Shown piece after piece: positions 21,563 through 27,995 of a stretch of DNA of 43,346 nucleotides. The stretch covers positions 1 to 43,346 of the IMG/VR virus record IMGVR_UViG_3300006749_000026; one strand, 5' to 3'. Position 1 is the stretch's first letter; the number at the start of each line of letters is the position of its first letter. Under the pieces are notes generated by a model. That model had not been told where the DNA came from and ran no database searches. It saw only the letters and a program-made list of their open reading frames with translations. Source of the DNA: a virus. Made by a program: the position numbers and the translations under genes.

Positions 21563-21589
21563 GCACAAATAACAGCCAAAAGGTATTAT
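21561..21589 (+). promoter_or_regulatory. Sigma70-like promoter for the structural operon
   Basis: TTGCAC (21561-21566), exactly 17 nt, then TATTAT (21584-21589). The predicted start is near 21596, about 59 nt before the first structural gene. It shares TAGTTGCA with the promoter blocks at 19990 and 40617 but not their downstream TATGTGGGAATT. Confidence 0.7.
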
Positions 21590-21602
21590 CGATACTGTAC
21601 TT

Positions 21603-21641
21603 ATGAATGTTGCGGACATGGTGTTCGCAATGGCTAATTAA
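21603..21641 (+). CDS. Possible 12-codon leader peptide
   Basis: An ATG just after the predicted transcription start opens a frame reading MNVADMVFAMAN, then stops 13 nt before the structural gene. The hairpin at 21610-21630 lies wholly inside it, so ribosome passage would open the stem. There is no obvious Shine-Dalgarno before its ATG. This could be chance; kept as a candidate leader. Confidence 0.25.
   Translation: MNVADMVFAMAN
21610..21630 (+). promoter_or_regulatory. RNA hairpin in the 5' leader
   Basis: TTGCGGACA pairs with TGTTCGCAA (9 bp, one G-U) around a three-base TGG loop. No T-run follows, so it is not a terminator. It sits between the promoter and the AAGGAGG at 21642, where it could stabilise a highly expressed mRNA or control translation. 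Confidence 0.6.
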
Positions 21642-21654
21642 AAGGAGGCTGTTT

Positions 21655-22365
21655 ATGACTACGCATTTTACCTCTGGCGTGACTAACGTCAGTTCAACTG
21701 GGTCCGAAGGACTCGTAAAACAACCGAGCAAGCACAAGTATCACGATTACTTTAATGATTTTGATACATACCTAGCTTCGGATTGGACTATTACAACTAC
21801 AGAAGCTGGCACTGGTTCAGCAACCGAGGCTCTTGCAGATGGCGATGGCGGTTTATTATTGCTAACAAACGCTGCTGGAGACAATGATCTGGACTTTTTA
21901 CAACTTGTAAAAGAAGGCTTTAAATATGAAGCTGGAAAACAACTCGGATTCTACTCCAGGTTTAAAACAAACGACGCTACTCAATCTGATATTGTTTGCG
22001 GTTTACAAATAACCGATACAACACCATTAGATGTTTCAGACGGTGTTTTCTTTATTAAAAGTGACGGATCTACAACTATTACTTTTGTAGTAGAAAAAAA
22101 TGGTACGCAATCTACTTTAGATCTACCAAATGCTGTTGCAGATGATACTTTTATGACTGTTGGTTATTTATATAATCCTAAAGATCAAAAGTTTCATGTT
22201 TATCAAAACAATGTATTAGCTGGCACAGTAGTGAACACTAATGCACCAGATGATGAAGAATTAACAGTTAGCTTTGGTATTCAAAATGGAGCAGCAGCTG
22301 CAAAGACTATGACAATAGACTATGTGCACGCTCTAAAAGAACGTACTAGCTCAACTGAACTTTAA
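21655..22365 (+). CDS. Beta-rich structural protein (jelly-roll/concanavalin-like)
   Basis: 236 residues from the ATG after AAAAGGAGG; an in-frame start at 21607 lies within the hairpin leader and lacks a ribosome site. The sequence is a string of strands with DYFNDFDTYLASDWTITTT, QLGFYSRFKTNDATQSD, FFIKSDGSTTITFVVEKNG and KFHVYQNNVLAGTVV, resembling concanavalin-like folds of virion surface or decoration proteins. It starts a large virion operon with its own promoter, so it is likely abundant. Confidence 0.75.
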   Translation: MTTHFTSGVTNVSSTGSEGLVKQPSKHKYHDYFNDFDTYLASDWTITTTEAGTGSATEALADGDGGLLLLTNAAGDNDLDFLQLVKEGFKYEAGKQLGFYSRFKTNDATQSDIVCGLQITDTTPLDVSDGVFFIKSDGSTTITFVVEKNGTQSTLDLPNAVADDTFMTVGYLYNPKDQKFHVYQNNVLAGTVVNTNAPDDEELTVSFGIQNGAAAAKTMTIDYVHALKERTSSTEL

Positions 22366-22375
22366 GGAGTAAAAA

Positions 22376-22777
22376 ATGGCTGACGCAGTAACTTCACAAA
22401 CCATTCAAGATGGTGAAAGAACCGCAATTTTAAAATTTACCAATGTGTCTGACGGCACTGGTGAGTCGGCTGTAAAAAAAGTAGATGTCTCTGCGCTTGC
22501 TAAAAATAGCGCAGGGCAAACTTGTACTTCTGTATCGGTAGCAAGAATATATTGGGCAACAGTTGGAATGAGCGTCAAATTAGAGTTTGATGCGTCTACC
22601 AATGTCCTGCTTCTTGGTTTGCCTGCTGATAGTACAGGTGATGAATTTTACGATCTATTTACTGGTATCCCTAATAACGCTGGATCTGGCGTTACTGGTG
22701 ATATTGATTTTACAACGACTGGCCATTCAAGCGGCGATAGCTACTCGATTATATTGGTACTTAATAAAAACTATTAA
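22376..22777 (+). CDS. Beta-rich structural protein
   Basis: 133 residues after AAGGAG. TILKF-type strands and SVSVARIYWATVGMSVKLEF, then VTGDIDFTTTGHSSGDSYS, suggest a compact beta sandwich. Paired with the previous gene, it may form part of the capsid surface or neck. I recall similar proteins as virion structural proteins in marine phages. No enzyme motif. Confidence 0.75.
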   Translation: MADAVTSQTIQDGERTAILKFTNVSDGTGESAVKKVDVSALAKNSAGQTCTSVSVARIYWATVGMSVKLEFDASTNVLLLGLPADSTGDEFYDLFTGIPNNAGSGVTGDIDFTTTGHSSGDSYSIILVLNKNY

Positions 22778-22779
22778 GT

Positions 22780-23088
22780 ATGGCGGACAAAAAGCCTAAG
22801 AAAAAAGCTAAACCAATAGCTAAGACAGTAGGCAAAGGCGGTAATTACCGCTCTACCAAAAGTGGAGCGGGAATGACCAAAAAGGGTGTTGCTGCTTATC
22901 GTAAGAAGAATCCTGGATCTAAACTTAAAACAGCTGTAACAGGCAAAGTTAAGAAAGGAAGTAAGGCCGCAAAAAGACGTAAATCTTATTGTGCTAGATC
23001 CGCAGGACAATTAAAGAAGAGTTCAGCAAAAACTAGAAACAATCCTAATTCAAGAATTAGGCAAGCAAGACGTAGATGGAAGTGTTAA
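22780..23088 (+). CDS. Very basic small protein (DUF6321-like)
   Basis: 102 residues, about a third Lys and Arg. GMTKKGVAAYRKKNPGSKLK, VTGKVKKGSKAAKRRKSYCA and RQARRRWKC match a family I recall as DUF6321 in marine T7-like and T4-like phages. Two Cys are at KSYCARS and the C-terminus. The charge suggests binding to nucleic acid or an acidic virion partner. First of four consecutive very basic proteins. Confidence 0.82.
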   Translation: MADKKPKKKAKPIAKTVGKGGNYRSTKSGAGMTKKGVAAYRKKNPGSKLKTAVTGKVKKGSKAAKRRKSYCARSAGQLKKSSAKTRNNPNSRIRQARRRWKC

Positions 23089-23577
23089 ATGATTGTAAAA
23101 AGAAATACAAAAAAGAAAGTTAATAAAGTTATTAAAGGTTTAAAAAAAGCAAGTAATCTACATGCAAAACAGGCAAAAACCTTAGAGTCGTTAAAATTAA
23201 AAAAAGGCGGTGCTGCTAAAAAGAAATCAAAAACACCAAGCAATGTATCTAATCCTAGTTTGTACTCTAGGGTTAAGTCTGAGGCTAAACGTAAATTTGA
23301 CGTTTATCCTAGTGCTTATGCAAATGCCTGGTTAGTAAAAACATATAAAAAACGCGGCGGTGGCTACAAAGGTGCCAAAAAAGCTGCCGAGGGTGGAGAA
23401 ATGAGTAAATTAAAACCAATACCTTCTGACAATAAAGGATTAAGAAAACTACCTACCAAAGTAAGAAACAAAATGGGTTTCATGCGTAACGGTGGCGAAG
23501 TAATGATGGTCCAGGGCAGAGGTTGTGGCGCTATGATGCAAAGCAAGCGCAAAAAGACTAAAGTACCTAGAAGTTAA
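23089..23577 (+). CDS. Basic protein with DUF5872-like segment
   Basis: 162 residues, Lys-rich. The core NPSLYSRVKSEAKRKF, DVYPSAYANAWLVKTYKKRG and GGYK resembles the DUF5872-type module seen in marine phages. A Gly/Met-rich end (MMVQGRGCGAMMQSKRKK) follows. No catalytic residues known. It lies between other very basic genes and starts one base after its neighbour's stop. Function unknown; DNA or RNA binding is inferred from charge. Confidence 0.8.
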   Translation: MIVKRNTKKKVNKVIKGLKKASNLHAKQAKTLESLKLKKGGAAKKKSKTPSNVSNPSLYSRVKSEAKRKFDVYPSAYANAWLVKTYKKRGGGYKGAKKAAEGGEMSKLKPIPSDNKGLRKLPTKVRNKMGFMRNGGEVMMVQGRGCGAMMQSKRKKTKVPRS

Positions 23578-23579
23578 AA

Positions 23580-23879
23580 ATGAGTCTGACCAAGTGGTTT
23601 AAAGAAGATTGGGTTGATATTGGATCTCCAAAAAAAGGTGGGGGTTTTAATAAATGTGGTAGGTCTAAGCAAAAAAAAGACGCTAAAAGAAAATACCCAA
23701 AATGTGTGCCAGCTGCTAAAGCTGCAAGCATGACTAAAGCACAAAAAAAATCAGCGGTTCGACGTAAAAGATCTAAAAAACAAGGCGTTGGTGGTAAACC
23801 AACAAATGTAAAAACTTTTGCCGCAAAAGGTGGTAAGATAATAAAAAATTCAAACATGGGATTGTTTGGAAGGAGTTAA
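23580..23879 (+). CDS. Basic conserved phage protein
   Basis: 99 residues. SLTKWFKEDWVDIGSPKKGG, KCGRSK, RKYPKCVPAAKAASMTK and GGKPTNVKTFAAKGG form a recognisable family in marine phages, without assigned function. Two Cys (CGR, KCV) could bind metal. Strongly basic overall (KSAVRRKRSKK). Same operon and same general character as its neighbours. Confidence 0.82.
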   Translation: MSLTKWFKEDWVDIGSPKKGGGFNKCGRSKQKKDAKRKYPKCVPAAKAASMTKAQKKSAVRRKRSKKQGVGGKPTNVKTFAAKGGKIIKNSNMGLFGRS

Positions 23880-23881
23880 AA

Positions 23882-24025
23882 ATGAAAGGAACGAAATATA
23901 AAGCTGGCGGCGGTGCTATGAAAGGTACTAAATATAAAGCTGGTGGCGGTGCTATGAAAGGTACTAAATATAAAGCTGGTGGCGGTGCTATGAAAGGCAC
24001 TAAATACAAAGCAGGTGGGGGTGCT
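23882..24025 (+). repeat. Four 36-bp tandem repeats, coding
   Basis: Units start at 23882, 23918, 23954 and 23990. Units 2 and 3 are identical; 1 and 4 differ mostly at third codon positions. The 36-bp period keeps the frame, so copy-number change would lengthen or shorten the protein without frameshift. A partial, more divergent copy occurs near 24142. Confidence 0.95.
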
Positions 24026-24181
24026 ATGAAAAGCACTAAAGGTTTTTCTAAAGGCGGAGCTGCTTTGCAAAGTGAAATGAAAGCCAATCCTGGTATGGGT
24101 AATATGCCTAAATCAATTATGATGAAACTAGGTGGAGCTGTTAAAGGCACTAAATACAAAGCTAAAGGCGGAAAAAGGTAA
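23882..24181 (+). CDS. Basic Gly/Lys repeat protein
   Basis: 99 residues. Four tandem copies of a 12-residue unit (MKGTKYKAGGGA) start the protein, then a variable middle (LQSEMKANPGMGNMPK), then a fifth partial copy near the end (VKGTKYKAKGG). Each unit begins with Met, so translation could start at any of them. The first ATG follows GGAG and is taken as start. Composition suggests nucleic-acid or polyanion binding. Not otherwise recognised. Confidence 0.72.
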   Translation: MKGTKYKAGGGAMKGTKYKAGGGAMKGTKYKAGGGAMKGTKYKAGGGAMKSTKGFSKGGAALQSEMKANPGMGNMPKSIMMKLGGAVKGTKYKAKGGKR

Positions 24182-24200
24182 ACTTTTTTAATTAAATAAG

Positions 24201-24890
24201 GTGGCGTATTTAATATCAAATATCCCGCAGTTTAAATGCTGGGTACGAAAAGAATTTACAACCAACCATCAACATGGTCACGGTGAATATTTGCATGCTT
24301 TGGCATTTGCAGTTAATACAATCCCAGACAGATCTTTGTCCTTTCAAGTTGTTTTTACTGGTTGTGAAACCGATTTTGAGGGTTATCCCGACGAAAATGT
24401 ACACGGTGGAGCTATGTGGGCCAGGATGCCTATACAAGCTCTTGTTGGCGACATACCTTTACCAGAATGGCCAAAACCAATGGAAGATCATTTAGCACAA
24501 CCTTGGGATTGTTTAAGTCACGATCATAGCGTAGTCATACTTGACAGAGTAAGCTCAAGTCCTTGGTATTGTAAAATAGATGGCGAGTTTTATATGGGTA
24601 AGTATTTATTCACAGTTGATTATACCGAAAATTCTATTGCAGATGATCCTGCACAACATAAACAGTCACATGTGTTATATCTGACTGACGCTGGTGAATA
24701 TACTGGTAATTTTGTAGCTCTACCTAATAATAGAGTAAGAGCAACTAATCCAGCTTTATGGAGAACAGGTGAAGGAGCACCAGATTTTGCACCCTCACAA
24801 TGGGTTCATTCTGCTGAGGCACACGAAAGCTATACAGATCCAGTCAAGACATTTGACAATTTATACGCTCAAGAGGAAGATAGAGAGTAA
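24201..24890 (+). CDS. Conserved marine phage protein, GTG start
   Basis: 229 residues from a GTG (MAYLISNIPQFKCWVRKEF). Conserved-looking phrases: HQHGHGEYLHALAFAVN, SLSFQVVFTGCETDF, PIQALVGD, PWDCLSHDHSVVILD and KYLFTVDYTENSIADDP with HVLYL, resembling a common unnamed family in marine phages near tail and neck genes. Several His and Asp might bind metal, but no known active site is clear. No good Shine-Dalgarno is seen; start chosen by N-terminal conservation as I remember it. Confidence 0.78.
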   Translation: MAYLISNIPQFKCWVRKEFTTNHQHGHGEYLHALAFAVNTIPDRSLSFQVVFTGCETDFEGYPDENVHGGAMWARMPIQALVGDIPLPEWPKPMEDHLAQPWDCLSHDHSVVILDRVSSSPWYCKIDGEFYMGKYLFTVDYTENSIADDPAQHKQSHVLYLTDAGEYTGNFVALPNNRVRATNPALWRTGEGAPDFAPSQWVHSAEAHESYTDPVKTFDNLYAQEEDRE

Positions 24891-24892
24891 TT

Positions 24893-25588
24893 ATGGCATT
24901 ATCTGGAAGTAAACAGTTTGAACTTGACGTAGCTGATTACGTCGAGGAGGCGTTTGAGCGTTGTGGCCTTGAACTTCGCACTGGTTATGATCTTAAAAGT
25001 GCAACCAGAAGCCTTAACCTAATGCTTGCAGAGTGGGCCAACAGAGGTTTAAACCAATGGACTGTCAAAGAAAAAACAGTTGCTATGGTCCAAGGAACTA
25101 GCACATACAATATAGATAGCACCAATGCTACAGCTCCGATTGATGTTTTGGACGTTTACATAAGAGAAACTCAAGGATCTGAAACAACGGATCTTCCAAT
25201 GACCAGATTAAGTAGAGCTGAGTATTCACACATAACAACAAAATCAAGCACAGGTAAGCCAAATCAATTTTTAGTAGATAAACAAACAACACCAACATTA
25301 ACAGTATGGCCCGTACCAGATAAAACTAGCACCTATACGGTTTACATGAATGTTCTTACAAGAATGGATGATGCCGACGCTGGTGCAAATACCATGGATA
25401 TGCCATTTAGATTTTATCCGTGTTTAGCAGCTGGTTTGGCTTATTACATTTCTTTGAAAAGAGCTCCAGAGAGAACCAGTTTGTTAAAAAGTTTATATGA
25501 AGAAGAGTTTCAAAGAGCTTTATCTACAGATGAAGACAGAGCATCCTTTAGGGTATCGCCTAGTCTAAGGAGTTATAACAACGCATAA
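24893..25588 (+). CDS. Head-tail adaptor (P22 gp4-like)
   Basis: 231 residues. ALSGSKQFELDVADYVEEAF, ERCGLELRTGYDLKSATRSL and LMLAEWANRGLNQWTV form the helical opening typical of the P22 gp4-like tail accessory factor. LTVWPVPDKTSTYTVYMNVL and FYPCLAAGLAYYISLKRAPE follow. Such proteins attach below the portal and start the tail. Unlike true P22 gp4 no lysozyme activity is evident. It is followed directly by other neck genes with overlaps. Confidence 0.85.
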   Translation: MALSGSKQFELDVADYVEEAFERCGLELRTGYDLKSATRSLNLMLAEWANRGLNQWTVKEKTVAMVQGTSTYNIDSTNATAPIDVLDVYIRETQGSETTDLPMTRLSRAEYSHITTKSSTGKPNQFLVDKQTTPTLTVWPVPDKTSTYTVYMNVLTRMDDADAGANTMDMPFRFYPCLAAGLAYYISLKRAPERTSLLKSLYEEEFQRALSTDEDRASFRVSPSLRSYNNA

Positions 25589-25899
25589 TGGCTTTTGCAT
25601 CTGGTAAATTTTCTTATGGCATCTGCGATATATCTGGTTTTAGATATAAACTCCAGGACATGCGTAAAACTTGGGATGGCTTATTAGTCGGCCCAGATCA
25701 GTGGGATCCTAAACATCCACAATTAGATCCAAAGCCAGCTCCAGATGATCCTCAAGCTGTAAAAGATGCAAGACCAGATAAAGCCGACGATAATTCCAAA
25801 TTTTTAGTTTATACTAATGTTGGAAACGGCAAGCTAGGAACAGTTCTTACAACTTTTTCGGTTTCAGCAAGCGTAGGCGAGGTTACGGTGACAACATGA
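25588..25899 (+). CDS. Small neck-region protein
   Basis: 103 residues, starting at the upstream stop (TAATG). Sequence features include FSYGICDISGFRYKLQDMRK, LLVGPDQWDPKHPQL and a Pro/Asp-rich middle. An HPQL phrase and an LVYTNVGNG segment recur in phage neck proteins I recall, but function is unassigned. It lies between two adaptor genes and overlaps the next by ATGA. Confidence 0.75.
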   Translation: MAFASGKFSYGICDISGFRYKLQDMRKTWDGLLVGPDQWDPKHPQLDPKPAPDDPQAVKDARPDKADDNSKFLVYTNVGNGKLGTVLTTFSVSASVGEVTVTT

Positions 25900-26540
25900 G
25901 TTTTACATACAGCACACTAAAAACTGCGATACAAGATTACTTAGAAGTATCAGAAACTACATTTACAAATGAATTACCAACCTTTATTCAAGAAGCTGAG
26001 GATCGTATATTCTCATTTGTTCAATTACCAGAACAAAGAAAAAACGTCCAGGGCACAGTAACCACTGGCAACAGATTCTTAGCAACACCAACAGATTTCT
26101 ATGCTCCTATGAGTTTGGCTGTAATAAGCTCAAGCACATACGATTACTTAGACTTTAAACATCCTTCATTTATTAAGGAATATTCGTCTGGCACCACAAG
26201 GGCCAAGCCGAAATATTACTCATTATTTGACGATGCGGCATTTGAAGTTTCACCTATACCCGACGCGGACTATACGATTGAACTTCATTATTTACATAAA
26301 CCAGTCTCATTGACTGCTGGTAGCGACTCTGGCACGACATTCTTATCCACAGACTATTCCGACGCTTTGTTGTATGGTTCTTTGGTTGAGGGTGCAATTT
26401 TTCTTAAAGAGCCATCTGACGTTATTGCACAGTTAGAGGGACGCTTTAAGGAGGCGGTAGCCAGAATGAAAAACACATCCGAAGGTCGTGGAACACGCGA
26501 CGAATACCGATACGATTCAGTCCGCTCTAGCGTAAGCTAA
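25896..26540 (+). CDS. Tail tubular/adaptor protein (T7 gp11-like)
   Basis: 214 residues. FTYSTLKTAIQDYLEV, FIQEAEDRIFSFVQLPEQ, RFLATPTDFYAPMSLAVI and YTIELHYLHKPVSLTA, then a helix (LLYGSLVEGAIFLKEPSDVI) match the fold pattern of gatekeeper/adaptor proteins. They sit between portal and nozzle. Position and length fit. The C-terminal segment is basic and Arg-rich. Confidence 0.82.
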   Translation: MSFTYSTLKTAIQDYLEVSETTFTNELPTFIQEAEDRIFSFVQLPEQRKNVQGTVTTGNRFLATPTDFYAPMSLAVISSSTYDYLDFKHPSFIKEYSSGTTRAKPKYYSLFDDAAFEVSPIPDADYTIELHYLHKPVSLTAGSDSGTTFLSTDYSDALLYGSLVEGAIFLKEPSDVIAQLEGRFKEAVARMKNTSEGRGTRDEYRYDSVRSSVS

Positions 26541-27259
26541 TGAGCGAAATAGGAAATTTAGAGGGCAAAAAAATTGCTCTAATAGGACTTGGCATATCAC
26601 AAGTTGATTTTGCTATTGGTTTACAAAACGGCAGGGAGTGGGACGAGGTTTGGTGTATCAACTCAGCTGCATCAACATATCCATGCGATAGAATATTTAT
26701 GTTAGATCCTGCAAGCAGGTTTTTTGATAGTAATGACGCTGGACATCAAACTTCTGTAATGTGTAGGGTTTTACAAGAAAATGATGCACCTGTATATACT
26801 TGTGAATTAGATCCAAGGATAAAAAACCCAGTAATGTATCCGTTAGAAGATGTTTGCAACTCAACAAAGTGTGCGTATCTTAACAATACAGTAGCCTACG
26901 CTATCGCTTTTGCTCTGCATAATAAAGTTCGACAGTTAGATCTATTTGGTATTGATTTTTCATATAAAGAAAACATGCACTTTGCAGAAGCTGGTAGAGC
27001 TTGCGTAGAGTTTTGGATCAGTAAATGTATGGCAGCTGATATACTGATTGGTATTAGTGGCAGATCTACAGTATTAGATTCAAACGTGCCAGCGACTGAA
27101 AAGCTATATGGTTTTCATAGGTTAGATAAACCACTGGTTGCAATACCGCATGAGGGCAGATTTATTATTGGACCTTATGACGAAATTAATCAAGAATTAG
27201 AACAACATGGCTTGAAAATAAATGAGGATGTAGCTCCGCCAGAGCCGTACAAAGGGTGA
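26540..27259 (+). CDS. Rossmann-like protein, possible sugar/nucleotide-binding enzyme
   Basis: 239 residues. KKIALIGLGISQVDFAIGLQ at the start gives a GxGxS Rossmann-type loop. EVWCINSAASTYPCDRIFML, NNTVAYAIAFALHNKVRQLD and LFGIDFSYKENMHFAEAGRA follow. This resembles the MptE-like/DUF115 and GT42-type group that bind nucleotide-activated groups. A glycosyltransferase or modifying enzyme within the tail genes is plausible, but the key catalytic residues are not clear. TAATG at start, GTGA-type overlap at end. I recall similar unnamed proteins in marine phages. Confidence 0.7.
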   Translation: MSEIGNLEGKKIALIGLGISQVDFAIGLQNGREWDEVWCINSAASTYPCDRIFMLDPASRFFDSNDAGHQTSVMCRVLQENDAPVYTCELDPRIKNPVMYPLEDVCNSTKCAYLNNTVAYAIAFALHNKVRQLDLFGIDFSYKENMHFAEAGRACVEFWISKCMAADILIGISGRSTVLDSNVPATEKLYGFHRLDKPLVAIPHEGRFIIGPYDEINQELEQHGLKINEDVAPPEPYKG

Positions 27260-27543
27260 GTGTAGAAAGCGATTTTGTATTAGGAAAAGTTGGCGTAACA
27301 ACCACTGAAAACAAAGGACATGATCCAGAGTTCTGGGCGGCCCAGGCAACAAAGAAAATATGCGACTATTCTGAGTCAGCTCCAGAGCATATCAAACAGC
27401 AGGCTTTGGCTTTTCAAAACCAAGTTTATACTGTAATCTTACATAGTATGAAAAATGCAATTAAGTCGCAGAATACGACTTATGCAAATTTATTAGAAAA
27501 ACAAGGCCACAGCGACATGGCTAAAATATTAAAGGAGCTATAA
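27256..27543 (+). CDS. Small helical protein, GTG start
   Basis: 95 residues from GTG overlapping the upstream stop by 4 nt. Mostly helical: DPEFWAAQATKKICDYSES, APEHIKQQALAFQNQVYTVI and MAKILKEL. Unnamed relatives are, as I recall, common between neck and tail genes of marine phages. AAGGAG in its last codons serves the following gene. Function unknown. Confidence 0.75.
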   Translation: MSVESDFVLGKVGVTTTENKGHDPEFWAAQATKKICDYSESAPEHIKQQALAFQNQVYTVILHSMKNAIKSQNTTYANLLEKQGHSDMAKILKEL

Positions 27544-27971
27544 TGGCAATAACATCGGCAATATGTACAAGTTTTAAACAAGAGCTTTTAGTGGGCACTC
27601 ACAACTTTACAGCATCAAGTGGCAACTCTTTTAAGTTAGCTTTGTACACCAGCTCGGCTACATTAGGAGCTGGCACAACTGCATTTACAACAACTGGCCA
27701 GGCTAGTGGTACTAACTATAGTTCTGGAGGATCAGCATTAACAAACGTAACACCAGTAACTTCTGGTACTACTGCTTTGTGTGATTTTGCAGATTTAACT
27801 TTTAGTAATGCAACCGTAACAGCAAGAGGGTGTCTAATATATAATGACACAAATTCTGACAAGGCTGTGGCAGCAATAGATTTTGGCGGCGACAAAACAT
27901 CTACAGCTGGCGATTTTACGATTGTTTTCCCAAGTGCTACTGCAACTGGTGCAATTATAAGATTAGCTTAA
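27543..27971 (+). CDS. Tail/neck structural protein, beta-rich
   Basis: 142 residues. SFKQELL-like N-terminus, NSFKLALYTSSATLGAGTTA, GLTNVTP-type and FADLTFSNATVTARGCLIYN strands, then GDFTIVFPSATATGAIIRLA. Such compact beta proteins recur near tail nozzle genes and may decorate the tail. Translation is coupled to the upstream gene (TAATGG). Function inferred only. Confidence 0.78.
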   Translation: MAITSAICTSFKQELLVGTHNFTASSGNSFKLALYTSSATLGAGTTAFTTTGQASGTNYSSGGSALTNVTPVTSGTTALCDFADLTFSNATVTARGCLIYNDTNSDKAVAAIDFGGDKTSTAGDFTIVFPSATATGAIIRLA

Positions 27972-27995
27972 TAGTAGCAATGTTTACATTAAATT

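Noticed and set aside
23882-24025. Regular repeats that could be mistaken for a CRISPR array
   Set aside because: Units are 36 bp head-to-tail without spacers, in frame, and coding for a Gly/Lys repeat protein.
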